A stretch of DNA of 64,000 bases from Lunularia cruciata (GCA_948567375.1 OX419757.1:20150001-20214000), one strand, 5' to 3'. Counted from the first letter of the stretch, positions 9,641 through 21,416 are shown. Notes: generated by a model from the letters alone, not told the origin. Program-made: numbers and translations.

Positions 9641-10330
9641 TGAGTGGACATTCAGCAATATGATGTTCAATTTGGTAACAATAAAAGAAACCACCATTTT
9701 GTGGCAATATCTCCTTGCCTAGCAAAGACACTTGGCAATAAAATTGCCAAGTGTCTTTGTTGGATGACATCAATCTCCATTGGTGACGACTCCTCCACCC
9801 ATGTATAGTGTATTTGTAGGTTTTGTGAAGGTCGGGATCAAGACCAAGACCAAGTTGTGGCTACAAAGGAATCAAAGCGCTCACCCAATTGCATGGCTTA
9901 CTCCAAGTATTTGGGCTCCTACATGGTCATTCCTAATTTGGTGCATGACTTCAAGCCCATCACAAATCAATCCAGAGCTTCAACTTCTAGTATATTTATA
10001 ATTTTCATCATGGTGTTTTGGGATTGAGTGATGTAGCTTCTCACAAAACCAATCTATTTCAATTCTGCAAATCTATATTGTGCAGCTTGTGCAACACTTA
10101 TAGATTGGTATCTCTTAATTATTGCGGTCTTGAATTCTTCCCATGTTCAGATTGGCATAACAAACGGCCGTTCAACTTGCTTCACTCTTGCAAAATGGAT
10201 TATTCTACTTCTATCATCATACACAACCTATTTATTTATGGAAGAAATTTACAATCAATGGTAAATTTCTGTATTAAGACGAATAAGGTACCATCAACTA
10301 ATCCTATTGCAATCTTATTATTTTGTGCAA
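9640..10330 (-). pseudogene. B0 Gag remnant
   Basis: This is a second, older B Gag copy in the same orientation. It begins at the zinc-knuckle segment ('gtggacattcagcaatatga') and runs toward the Gag N-terminus. B1 entered B0 in the protease, so this is best read as the far side of B0. The intervening end of B0 protease, the 5' part of B1 Gag and the B1 5' LTR were lost in one deletion. Confidence 0.7.
9724..9758. repeat. perfect 15-bp inverted repeat, 5-nt loop
   Basis: Arms 9724-9738 and 9744-9758 are exact reverse complements around 'taaaa'. Other B copies have only the right-hand arm, so the left arm is a fold-back copy made in this lineage. Confidence 0.85.
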
Positions 10331-11787
10331 AATAGAAGATTTTCATACTCTTATCACTATTTGGCCACTTCAACTCCTCCCTAAGAGAGAGATAATATTG
10401 TTATAGTGCATCTTGTGGTAGATTCTTCACTTTTGCCCAGATGTTCATTCCTCTTGCTATACATGCCTCTATTCTTGTTATGCCCAAACCTATCTATAGC
10501 TAACACCAATTATATCTAGAATGGGGTTTGATTTCTCTTAAATGAGTTTTTAAACACTTTATGATCTTTTATATTATTCACTAAAGCTTGAAAACATAAA
10601 ACATCCATCTTAAAGAGTTGTCAAAATGAGATCTTGTGTAATTTATGAAATAATTTATAAATAAATTCAATATTCTTAGTCAATTGAATTTTATGATGCA
10701 CATAAACGCATTGTGTTAGTAAATTTCTACCACTTATACAACAAATCTAATGTATTCTCTTACTCCTTACCTTTGCTCTAAATATCATCTACTTCATCAA
10801 AGTTCTCAATATTACATTCATAAAAATCACTAAGACATCTTACTCAATATTATGATGCAAATGTATTTGACCATTTGTTTTGGAGTTATAAGCAAACAGT
10901 AGTACATGGCATTTTTTTATGGCATTCCCATCACCAATCCATCATTAAACACTAAACCCTACTAATCTATTCCTGCAAGCAGGCTGAACTAACTGAACAT
11001 GTTGAATTATTAAAATTTAAAAATAAAAAATGTGGAATATAAAGTTATATGCCTATGCAACGCAACCATTGTGGAGGCATTCATGTCACAAAAAGCCACC
11101 CATCTATAGACAATCCATAGGAGAGCAATCACATTAGGTGATGTTTCTTCGGATGCTCTAGTTGTGTGTAGACTGCACGACTTGCATAGTTCAGATATCT
11201 TAGGTGCGGTAGGGCAGATTTCTCATGTAGACTCTATTCAAACTTACCCCCATTTTACCTTTTTTGTCTCTCCCTTGTATGGGCTTAATGGGTCTTCCCA
11301 TCCTTCATTTTTTCTCCACTGTTGCCTTCACACCCTATCAACACCACCAGTCTATGCAATCAGGCTGAAATTGAACATTGACAACTAATGAAGAAGAATC
11401 AAGAATCCATGTACCAATTGTTATTGAATTGTGAATGGGAAAGTTGAGGGAGATGCGACGCATAAAGAGAGTTGGAAATAAATAGTGGTGAATACTCTCT
11501 TTCATCATCACTATCCCATGTCCTCATTAGGCCGTACAATTTCACTTTCAAATTAAGGTTAGATTCTCAATTTTACAATTCCACCTAGTTGTAAAAACTG
11601 ACTGAATCACAATTTAGATTATCCATACAATAAATTATGACTATGGGTAAAGCTCTTGTAAATTTCACTTGTACTTGTTGTCTCCTTGCCCGTAAATTTG
11701 TTTTAGGTGTTCACAAAAAATTTCATGAATTTCTAGTGAACCCATAAAATATATATCTAAAACCCCCAATATTACGGGGAATTCATC
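10331..11787. other. unassigned AT-rich DNA
   Basis: Similarity to B Gag stops near 10330 with no LTR or primer site beyond it. I see no gene, LTR or clear repeat in this stretch; short open frames lack recognisable motifs. Confidence 0.5.
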
Positions 11788-12070
11788 TCCTCTACTTGAG
11801 GCTGTTGCTTATGCATGTCAATTTTGACAAGTCAACAAGAACTTAGTTTGTCTACCATCCCCGGACCAGATGTCGAATTTCTCTCATGCACCTCAGACGT
11901 TGCTTATGCCATGTCACCATGTCAGTGCTAACAAGCCAACTAGAACTTAGTTTAGTCTGTTGACCTCCCCTAACCAAGCTACGTAGTATATCTCATACAC
12001 CTCCGGTGTTGCGTATGCAACATGTCAACGTTGGCAAATCAACCAGACCTTCGTCTGCCGACCCTAACCA
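11788..12070. repeat. degenerate tandem repeat, three units of about 80-110 bp
   Basis: Units at about 11788, 11884 and 11993 share the order 'acctc-g-cgttgcttatgc', 'catgtca', 'aacaagccaactagaactta', then a pyrimidine-rich tail 'gacc-cccctaacc'. Divergence is high, so they are old. Confidence 0.65.
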
Positions 12071-13460
12071 AACCGACCCGAGCTGGGGCGATAGGGCTAC
12101 TCTTACTCCGCTCCTAACACAACTAATTGGAAATTGATTGGAAGCAACCCTCTTAACCTAACCAGATAGCTTACGAACTCCTCTTCATCATCGCTGCAAC
12201 TTCCGAAACCCCTGAAGTGTCAATCTCTAGACAAGGTAGATTTTACGCGCAGTGAGTGACTCTATTCATATGAAGGTGGTGGTGCACGTGAAAAGATAAT
12301 CTTGATTAGATGCTTTTACGATCAGTTGGAAAGGCACACTCTCGATAACGTAAGACCACTTTTGCGGGTCCACAACAGACCAAATACACACGACTCTACA
12401 GAACTTTGTTAAGTGGCAACCATGCTGCTAGAAAACACAGTCCCCAGGACCTCTCACAATAGCACATCATAAACCCCATTCAACAGAAATGGTTCACGTC
12501 TCGTCCCGGGTGCTACCTCCACGTTTGGAAAAGGCCCGCCTTCGATACTTTAGTCTTTATTGCTCTGCACGTCAACACAACCGCAGCGGTACGAAGAATT
12601 CTTGCACTATTTGAAATGGACATAATGTTTGCTTCCTGGCTACATCGCACTACTCTAATTGCCGAAATCTGTGCAACAAGAGACGCCTCTTTTCATTATA
12701 TATGTCTAGTTAGACTGGTGATCAATATTGCGTGCCCCCAACTTGTTGTTGTTTTGCTTCTTCAATGAGCGGTGCGTCATTGCTGAAGTTTAAAGATGCT
12801 CGTAGACGTTCACAGTTTCTCTCGTGTCATTCCGGAGATTTTGCACGAGAATCGCCAATGCAAACAATCAACTAATGCATTGAGATTTATATTTTGCAGA
12901 TATGTAGTCGAACGTGCGAGTCGAATCACTGCGATGGTTGGCAGCTTCTCTTAACTGCAGATCTGTAACTCGTGTAACTTCACTTGCAGCCCTTCGAATT
13001 CCCACACTAATTAGCAATCTGAAGGATATCACAGGAATTTGTATTTCTACTTAAGGTCTTACTGAAGAATCTGATGATATTGTCAGTTTTCAGGCACTAA
13101 GCATTGAGGTTCTTAAATCCATATTATGGAAGGTTCACACCAAGAGAGAAAGCCGAGAGTGTGAAATCTGCTACATGATCAAAGACAGTACAAATCTAAC
13201 TCAGCTCCTGTGCTTCACTTTCTGATCCGGTTCGGTTGAGATATGGAAAGTAGTGCGGGTTGGATACTCAGGCTGCGATGGCGAAGTTCCTTGCGATGGT
13301 TTGGATACGTGTTGCCAAGCTCCTGACGCGTGCGTTGGTTGGGATCTCGATACGTTAACAACCAGTTCTTGAATTCTTCTTGAATTGAAGCAAGAAATTG
13401 AAGTACATGGTGTTTTCATGACCCATGTTCCAACCATACACAACTAACTTGTGTGTGGTT
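12071..13460. other. GC-richer unassigned segment
   Basis: Base composition rises compared with the flanks and resembles the cyclophilin locus. The longest open frame is 13201-13443 on the minus strand (80 codons, beginning MCMVGTWVMKTPC); it has no motif I recognise. It could be a genic remnant or part of an unrecognised gene with introns. Confidence 0.35.
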
Positions 13461-13611
13461 TTTTAATTTGTAATTGGAGTTTTATGACAACAAGAATTTT
13501 CATATGAATTATTTCTCTTGATCTTTATGGCTTGTTAACTAAACACTATAGAAAAGTATCATTCTATTCATGATCAAAGATAACTAACAATGATATATAT
13601 CGTCCAACTGT

Positions 13612-13985
13612 AGAGATATTATATTTTAAATAATATTATGGTCATAATTATAATATTAGATATTATATTTTAAATAAATAAATAGTCATAAATTTTTATT
13701 ATAAATATTATATTTTAAAATTAATATAATCAATACGAAAAACTAAAATAATTCAATATTAAATTCAAATATAATCTTATAGATATATATGAAATCTTAT
13801 AGATTTCATATAATATATAATTATATAATAAAATTATAATTATATAATTAATTTTCACATATATTTTATATTTAAATTGAACTACTATCTGATTTCTAAA
13901 GTATGTATACAATACTAGAATTGATAGATATATTTCTACTGCTAGAATCATGTATAACTATAATTTCAATTTAATATAATTTCTG
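13612..13985. repeat. very AT-rich tract with internal repeats
   Basis: Almost pure A/T sequence with recurring 'atattatattttaaa' units. Open frames in it are low-complexity artefacts. Confidence 0.7.
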
Positions 13986-14650
13986 AAGTACCTGTGCAAT
14001 CCTCCACACCACAAAACTGACAAACACTCCGGAAACTGTAAGCTTACCTCATGCTCTCGGCCCCGGCCTCAATCAGAATCCTGCGCATCCCGTCATCAAA
14101 CTGGCGCTATCATACTCTCGAAGTGTCATCCAATTTTGATCATACAATCTGGATCTTGGGTGTTCTTTCCAAAAGAACTGGGGTTCCAGATTTTACTGAC
14201 CCTAAACTGGATTAAGATGCTCGTTTGAAATGCTTCATGTGCAGAAAATTACGTGAACACAACTTGTAGCAACGATCTATTGGATTGTGTTGAGAGATGG
14301 GAAACTTCAAATGCTCCTCAATTCACTGGAAACACTTTGTGATAGAGCCGAAGTGACGGACACAATCACCGATGTGATGAAACTAATCACCTTGGATGGT
14401 CATTTGGGCAGTAGTGCCACTACTGCATTATCCTTTATTTCCTCTCTCCCTATTTTGGCTACAGTTCTTTGCCGTAAACTTCTACTTGTACCAGTACATA
14501 GAACCACGGAAATCGAAGAAGAGCAAGGACAGTTAATGTAATTAAGAGGAGTCGACCATGGAGTTATCATCTGCGATGTGAATACCTGCTATGAGTTTGG
14601 GGTTATCATATGTGAAACGATACATATTAATTCGAGATATCACCAGATAT
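13986..14650. other. unassigned segment with an 84-codon open frame
   Basis: Composition is again mixed rather than AT-rich. The + strand frame 14287-14541 begins MLRDGKLQMLLNSLETLCDR and ends EEEQGQLM; it has Leu/Thr-rich helical character but no family I recognise. It may be a decayed exon. Confidence 0.3.
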
Positions 14651-15723
14651 CTTCCTTCCATATTCAAGTGGTTCTGATGGTGTATATACTTACATGCACC
14701 CTAGTGATAAATTCCAACCCTATTATATTTTAACAAGTAATTTTCATTAATGATAATTTATATATCTTTCCTAGGCTTTTCAAAAAGATAAATCAAATCA
14801 AAATAAGTTACAATCAATGAGAATTACACAAAGAATTTATTGTTAGTGATAACAATCTGAAGATGTCAGTCTATTTGGGCCGTACAAAGATGCAACCTTG
14901 GACATCAAACATATGTTCTACCCTTTCTAGAAGACACATGCCATCCAAAGAGGTCTTCTTATGAAATGCAATCTTTGTCTACAATGTCTTTGGTGGTTCC
15001 TTGCACTATATAACTCTAAAGTCCCATCAAGGCAAATACCAAGGATTAAACACAAAAGGCATAATGTGCTCTAACTATGAAGATATGCCATACTTTGTGC
15101 TACAAAAGATAAACAAACTCAAATGATTGAAAAATGATAAGAGCTTGGAAGCTCTTTCACTCATTCGTCTTGTATAGAACTAATTACAATGCACTTTGAG
15201 TTTATAAGCTTATATAGCTGGGTGACTTATGAGTTACAAAAGCTAACAACTATTATAAGTTATGATTGCTACTACAAAACACCTATTATACTTGCTTTCT
15301 AGTAAAATGATCCACAAACATTTCTAACTATTTGGCTAAGTGTGATAATTCTAACTTCAAACTTTCTTTAACTTCTACTATACACTGTTGAATCCAATTT
15401 ACTAGATCTAAAATAGCTTCTTCACATTTCGTATGTGGCTTTTTTGTAAGAAGCTTCTTCTTGAGTTGCTTTAGTTGCTTTATCTTGTGCTTAAATAGAG
15501 AATGCTCTATGTATTACTACTCAAAGGTTCTCAAAAAGTAATCTAATGATGTAAATGCTAACTACTTTGGTCTTGTGGGGCTAGCCACCTCAAATGTTGA
15601 AAGTTAAATTTCACCATGTTTATCAAAGACATGAATCACACTGGGCATAGATAGATTGGCAGAATAACATCCTCTCTTGTCCTCCTTTACATGAGTCTTG
15701 GATGCTTCTAATTTGGTGGTTAA
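14651..15723. other. unassigned AT-rich DNA
   Basis: No coding frame or known LTR is visible. There are only short features such as the palindrome 'gagcttggaagctc' near 15140. It ends where an old family A LTR begins. Confidence 0.45.
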
Positions 15724-16152
15724 GTGTATAACAAGTAGTTAGACATATTATCTAGAGGTAAAAATTAGCTTGGTAACATCTAGAAGGATGTTGTGTACAA
15801 AAGGCCAGGAATATTGGACAGAGGTGTCACCAAAAGAGTACTTCTACTAATAGGGCAGAAGATGAAAATAACCTGAAAACTTTAGAGCCAATTTTGGAGG
15901 CCTAAATGGATGAATTAGACCTCAAAAATAGGTATATGTGGCTCCTCAAGTGAAAAAAGATTAACTTCTCTCTCCTATATTTGTCTCATCAAGAGCTTTC
16001 CAGCGGTACCTCAACCATACGATTGTATGCTCTATACATGAAGATTTCCTAAAGATTCCCTTTGGTCTTTGACCAACTAGATAGGATAAGGATTGACATG
16101 TCACCCATCCAAACAACTAATCCAAGGATGGAGCTTGCTGATAGATCACCAA
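15724..16152 (+). mobile_element. old family A LTR, left part
   Basis: It starts TGTATAACAAG and follows the A LTR (attatctagagg, gaggtgtcaccaaaag, ttttggaggcctaaa) up to 'gatcaccaa'. It is interrupted by the solo LTR at 16153 and continues at 16895, the break being spanned by the duplicated ACCAA. Confidence 0.85.
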
Positions 16153-16894
16153 TGTAATACCAAGGGTTAGCCACGTGATCTAGATGTGAAATTTGGTTTG
16201 GTAACATCTAGAATGATGTTATACATGATGGTCAAAATAGATCAGATAGAAGTATCACCAAAAGAGTACTTCTACTAATAGGGCAGAAACCGAAATAGAC
16301 TTGAGAACCTTAGAACCAATAGCTAGACATATGATTTAAAGGTGAGAATTGGTTTGGTAACATCTGGAAGGATGTTACACATGATGGACTAAACAGATCA
16401 GAAAGAGGTATCACCAAAAGGGGACTTCTACTAATAGAGTAGGAACCGAAATATGCCTGAAATCTTTGAAGGCAATTTTGGAGGCCTAAACGGATGAATT
16501 AGGCCTCAAAAATGTGCAGATTCCCCCCCTCCCAAACAAGGAAAGGCTGGCCTTCCCTCCCCTTTGGTTTGTCTCGTCGAGAGCTTTCCAACAGTACCTT
16601 ACTCATGTGATTCTGAGATTCATACAGGAAGATTCCCTAAAAGATTCCCTCTGGTCAAAGCTCGTTTGACCAACCAGATAGGACCTAGACCATACAGGTC
16701 ACCCATCCAAGTCAATAATCCAAAGGTGGAGCTTGCTGACATGTCACCTATCTATGTCCCTAATCCTATGGTGGAGCTTCCTTGGAGGAGATCCTCTTTG
16801 TCTATATAATAAAGAGAAGGTGCTCCCTTGGGGCATCGAATGTTTGAGTGTGCAATCTGTGTTTTCTCTCTTCTCTTGTCCTCGGAGTATTACA
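16153..16894 (+). mobile_element. solo family A LTR (742 bp) with ACCAA target duplication
   Basis: It begins TGTAATACC and ends AGTATTACA, with ACCAA at 16148-16152 and again at 16895-16899. Its U3 begins with a tandem duplication: 16153-16320 repeats as 16321 to about 16485. That explains the 742-bp length against 531 bp in A1. A3's 3' LTR shares this duplication and lies 90 bp away in opposite orientation. Confidence 0.92.
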
Positions 16895-16984
16895 ACCAAT
16901 CCATGTATCTGATCCAAGGGTGGAGCTTCCTTTGAGTGGATTTTCTTTGCTATATAATAGAGAGAAGGTGCTCCTTTGGGGCAT
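16895..16984 (+). mobile_element. old family A LTR, middle part
   Basis: This continues the LTR interrupted at 16152 ('accaatccatgtatctgatc' to 'ctcctttggggcat'). It is cut off by the 3' LTR of A3 at 16985; the remainder was lost in the later A3/B2 rearrangement. Confidence 0.8.
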
Positions 16985-17727
16985 TGTAATACTCCAAGGA
17001 CAAGAGAAGAGAGAAAACACAAATTGCACACTCAAACATTTGATGCCCCAAGGGAGCACCTTCTCTTTATTATATAGACAAAGAGGATCTCCTCCAAGGA
17101 AGTTCCACCATAGGATTAGGGACACAGATAGGTGACATGTCAGCAAGCTCCACCCTTGGATTACTTACTTGGATGGGTGACCTGTCTGGTCTAGGTCCTA
17201 TCTGGTTGGTCAAACAAGCTTTGACCAGAGGGAATCTTTTAGGGAATCTTCTTGTAGGAATCTCATAATCACATGAGTAAGGTACCGTTGGAAAGCTCTC
17301 AACGAGACAAAGTAGGGGAGAGGGAAGGCCTGCCTTTCCTCCATTGGGGGGGGAGGAATATGCATATTTTCAAGGCCTAATTCATCCATTTTAGGCCTCC
17401 AAAATTGCCTTCAAAGATTTCAGGCATATTTCGATTCCTACTCTATTAGTAGAAGTCCCCTTTTGGTGATACCTCTTTCTGATATGTTTAGTCCATCATG
17501 TGTAACATCCTTCCAGATGTTACCAAACCAATTCTCACCTTTAAATCATATGTCTAGTTATTGGTTCTAAGGTTCTCAAGTCTATTTCGATTTCTGCCCT
17601 ATTAGTAGAAGTACTCTTTTGGTGATACTTCTATCTGATCTATTTTGACCATCATGTATAACATCATTCTAGAAAATACCAAACCGAATTTCACATCTAG
17701 ATCATATGGCTAACCCTTGGTATTATA
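16985..17727 (-). mobile_element. A3 3' LTR (743 bp)
   Basis: On the minus strand it runs TATAATACC...GAGTATTACA. The leading TG has become TA, as shown by the TG in the sister solo LTR. A polypurine tract and the A3 stop codon lie just to its right, so this is the 3' LTR. It has the same duplicated U3 as the solo LTR at 16153 and pairs with it as a near-perfect palindrome. Confidence 0.9.
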
Positions 17728-17735
17728 GACATCTC

Positions 17736-17966
17736 TCCTTTTAAGACGCAACGTCCTCATTGCGCAATTGTTGCTCAAATGCTTGTACCAACACCGGTGC
17801 ATGTGCCAAATTGGCAGCGGGTTCCTAGGTTGCTTCATAGAGGGAGTAACCTTTCCATTGTACTAGATATTCCACCCGCAGATGGCGAGTACCACGCATG
17901 TGTTTTTGGAGAATCCGCTCCACTTCATATTCCTCTGTGCCATCAATGAGTGTCGGACAAGGTCAA
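17736..17966 (-). pseudogene. A3 chromodomain
   Basis: The minus strand reads EEYEVERILQKHMRGTRH, then LRVEYLVQWKGYSLYEAT, a TAG in place of the conserved Trp, then EPAANLAHAPVLVQAFEQQL and a TAA stop inside the polypurine tract. This is a chromovirus C-terminal chromodomain with one nonsense change (TGG to TAG). Confidence 0.88.
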
Positions 17967-17971
17967 ATGTC

Positions 17972-19060
17972 CTATGTGGAAGGACCTTGGCCTAATCGGG
18001 GAGCATATCTGTGTAGTAGGGAGACATGGAACACTGGATGGATCTTCATGTGTGGTGGTAGCTCAAGGTGATAGGCCACAGCGCCGATGCAACGAAGAAT
18101 CGAGAAAGGCCCAATAAAACAAGGTCTGAGCTTACGAGATCCAACTAATGTGAGGTTGGTTGTCAATAGCCACACTTGATCCCCAACATTGAACTCCATG
18201 TGCCAATGGTGTGCATCAGCATACTGCTTTTGTTGATTTTGCACAATCTGTAACCTGTGCTTGGCACTCTCCACACCTTGTTGGATTCTAGAAACAAATG
18301 TGTTGACTGCATCAACCTTGGTAGTCACTGGACGGATCTTCATCAAGCTAGAAGGTGTGAAGGGATGCTTACCATACATGAGGAAGAACAGAGTGACCTG
18401 GGTGAAGGCATTCACTGAATTGTTGTAAGCGAATTCCACCAACGATAGTAGGGTGTCCCACCTCTCTTGCTCTTCTAAGGTGAAGCCACGTAACATGTCT
18501 TCAATTGTGCAATTAGCCCGCTCTGTTTGGCCATCTGTTTGTGGGTGGTAAGTTGTAGACATGGCCAACTTGGTTTTGAAGAAACCAAAGAGTGTTTACC
18601 AAAACAAACTGGTGAATTGGGTGCCTCTATTGGTGATGAGTACTCTAGACAAGCCATGGTGAGCAAAGACTGCATCTAAGTATAGTTGAGCTAGTTGTGG
18701 AGCGGTCACCTCCTTGGTGGTAGGGCGTACATGAATCATTTTGCTGAGCCGGTCCACAAAGACCACAATGGAGTCAAACCCTGAGGTGGTCTTGGGTAAT
18801 TCACAGACGAGATCCATACTCACTTTTTCCCAACATTAGGTAGGAGTGGAGAGAGGTTGAAGGAGCTCTGCAGGAGCTTGATTAGAAGCTTTGTTTTGTC
18901 GAAAAAGTAGGTAGCTACGCACATAGTCCATCACGTCATTGCTCATCTTGGGCCAATAGTAATGGCGCTTGATTGCATCCAAGGTCTTGTCTACTCCGAC
19001 ATGAGCTACAATGGCCGAATCATGACATTCCGCTAGAATGGTGGTGCGTAAGTCTGGGAC
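17972..19060 (-). pseudogene. A3 integrase
   Basis: The zinc domain keeps ECHDSAIVAH, but the CxxC is lost: the equivalent position reads YLLFRQNK. The core shows the first Asp (MSMDLVCELPK), Asn at the second Asp position (ITNRGTQF), and the third residue Glu (GQTERANCTIEDML). The C-terminal region has FNVGDQVWLLTTN and the GPFSILR barrel motif. It is split into three frames with few stops. Confidence 0.9.
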
Positions 19061-19670
19061 ATTTGGGATCCATAATCTGCCATCCCAAAATGTGAGTCCT
19101 TGGGTGCTGGTGACACCTTTGGACAATTGCGCTTCTACAATCTGTGGATCAGTTTTTGTAGCAGCTAGAATCTCTTGCCAGAATTCAGGGTTAATCTTAA
19201 CCTCTGTCACCAAGTTGTTGGCCATTGGCATACGGGTGAATGCATCTGCCAGTTTTTTCTTACCTTCCATGTAGGTGATTGTCATGTTGAAGCATTGTCG
19301 CCACTCTGCCCACCAAATTTGGTGACGAGATAGATCCTTTTGCGTCTCGAGATAGACTAGAGGTTTGTGGTCTGTCTCTACTACAAATGCCTTCTCGCCT
19401 AAGTAGTGCTTCCAATGCTTGGTTGCTAGAACGATGGCCAACTCTTCTCGTTTTATGGTGTGGTAGTTGCGCTCTACCGATAACAACTTTTGAGAGAAAT
19501 ATGCAATTGGATGCCATCCGTCATGCCACTCTTGTTGTAGGACTGCTCCTATTGCTACGCTTGATGCATCTGTAGCCAACTTGATTGGAAGTTTTGGGTC
19601 ATACCACTTCAAGATTGGTGCATGTAGCAAGGCGGCCTTCAATTCTTGAAAGGCCAACTCTTGTGCAGTT
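19061..19670 (-). pseudogene. A3 RNase H
   Basis: The minus strand reads LATDASSVAIGAVLQQEW, KREELAIVLATKHWKHYL and VETDHKPLVYL. The catalytic Asp-Glu-Asp residues are present. It is fused downstream to integrase in one long frame, the usual Ty3/Gypsy order. Confidence 0.9.
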
Positions 19671-20580
19671 CCCTATGTCCACTTCTTCCCCTTGCCAAGT
19701 AGTGCCGTTAAAGGCTGTGCAACCTTGGAGAAGTCCTTGACAAATCTACGATAGAATCTTGTCAACCCCAAGAAGCTCTTAAGTTGAGTTTGATCTTCTG
19801 GGGCACTCCATTTTTGAATGACCTCTATTTTATCTGTCAATACTTGAATGCCCTCTTCACTTACTCTATGCCCTAAGTTGACTACTTCAGACTTGCCAAA
19901 CTCACACTTTGAGATTTTGGCATACAACTGATTTTGTCTTAGAATCTGGAAGACCTCTCGTAGATGTTATTTGTGTTCTGTCATCGTGCTACTATATACT
20001 AAGATATCATCCAAGAAGACGATAATAAACTTATCCAAGTATGGATGAAATATGTCATTCATTAGGCTCATGAAAGTGGCAGGCGCATTGGTGAGGCCAA
20101 AAGGCATCACAAGATACTCAAAGTGGCCATACCTGGTTCAAAAGGCAGTTTTATACACATCCTCCTCTGCAATTCAGATTTGATTATAACCGCTCTGCAA
20201 GTCCAGTTTGGTGAAGTATCTCGCTCCATGGAGTTGATCAAACAGGTCATCTATGTGAGGTAAGGGGTATTTGTTCTTCACTATTTGCTGATTGAGACCC
20301 CGATAGTCAATGCACATGCACATTGTACCATCCTTCTTCTTCACAAACAAGACAGGGGCCCCATATGGTGATATGCTAGGTTGGATGAACCCTTTTTGTA
20401 GCATCTCCTCAATTTGAGTCTTACACTCCTCCAACTCATGAGGTGATAGGTGATATGGGGCCTTACAAGGAGGTGTCTTCCTCGAGAGTGTCTCTATTTT
20501 GTGATCTACTCGCCTTTTAGGTGGTAATCCTGAGGGTAGATCATCGGGAAAGACATCTTGAAACTCATCCCCCCCCCCCA
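19671..20580 (-). pseudogene. A3 reverse transcriptase
   Basis: Motifs in order: [65 protein letters not shown], and FLDD at 20006-20017 with both catalytic Asp. Two or three frame breaks occur between blocks. A run of C (G on the coding strand) at 20569-20579 shifts the frame between protease and RT. Confidence 0.92.
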
Positions 20581-21060
20581 TCCTTCAATTTCTCATGAAT
20601 TTGTCCAGCAATTTGTGCACTTTGGACTTCTCTTATTAGACCCATAAAACATCTATCTGTCTTACAGACAGTTCTTGTCCCTACGACATATAGAGGCAGT
20701 TTCTGCCTATGTGATTTTTCTTTAACCCCAATGATTGACCATTGGTGGGTTCTCACTACTTTCTTCCTCCAATCCACCATTGGGTTGTATTGCTCCATCC
20801 ATGGCATGCCTAAAATTGCATCATAGCGGGCTAATTGTATCACTCGCCACTCAATTGCTTCTTGATATTCTCCTACAAAGAGGGTTACTCGTCTAGGTAA
20901 TGATTCAATCCTCTCTGTTTGCCCATTTGGTAACTCTACTTCTTCACTTCCATCTCTCTCTAAATCCATTCCCAATCTTTTTGCAATAGAGTGAGACAAG
21001 AAATTCTATGTTGCTCCCGGATCTATTAATACTCTCACTTGATTACCTTCTAGGATTCCA
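20581..21060 (-). pseudogene. A3 retropepsin-like protease
   Basis: The active-site region reads RVLIDPGAT, a TAG stop, then NFLSHSIAKRLGM. The second segment reads YDAILGMPWMEQYNPMVDW. The order and the ILG-P-W motif identify a Ty3/Gypsy aspartic protease. Confidence 0.85.
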
Positions 21061-21352
21061 TTCACGACAATCAATTGTGAGGTTGCCTTTTGGGATCTTT
21101 GTGCATTATTCTTCTTCCTTCCCTCGCCTCTTTGCTTCCTTATTGAGCCAGTAGGGCCGCAAGGTACATTTACGGGTGATCTTTGTTTCTCGAAGTGGTT
21201 TCCACCTCCTCCTCTTCAATGTGCCTCTCCATGTTGTTCAAAGATTGCCTCTACAAAGGCCGAGGGCCTGTAGAGAAACGAGTGCGACAATTGGTAGATA
21301 TGTGCCCAATACGGCTACAATTGTAACAACGGCGTTGTTACAATTGTAACAT
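21061..21352 (-). pseudogene. A3 Gag C-terminus with zinc knuckle
   Basis: The minus strand reads RCYNCSRIGHISTNCR (C-X2-C-X4-H-X4-C) at about 21283-21332, followed by a basic linker. Everything upstream (capsid and 5' LTR) is missing. The fragment ends in an inverted repeat and copied filler DNA before B2 begins. Confidence 0.8.
21316..21348. repeat. perfect 16-bp inverted repeat, 1-nt centre
   Basis: Arms 21316-21331 and 21333-21348 are exact reverse complements around one base. The left arm is genuine zinc-knuckle coding sequence. The right arm is its fold-back copy at the broken end of A3. Confidence 0.85.
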
Positions 21353-21381
21353 TACCTAGAGTCCCTTCTCCTCGTAGGACT

Positions 21382-21413
21382 GGGTTACCCGTCTAGGTAA
21401 TGATTCAACCCTC
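21382..21413. repeat. filler DNA copied from A3 protease at the A3/B2 junction
   Basis: These 32 bp match 20882-20913 at 30 positions, in the same orientation, about 500 bp away. They sit exactly between the end of A3 and the first B2 sequence. This is the signature of end joining with templated insertion. Confidence 0.8.
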
Positions 21414-21416
21414 GAC

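Noticed and set aside
13730-13951. 73-codon Ile/Tyr-rich minus-strand frame
   Set aside because: Artefact of an almost pure A/T tract.
16744-17146. Several overlapping open frames giving similar proteins on both strands
   Set aside because: They arise from the inverted pair of family A LTRs, which are non-coding.
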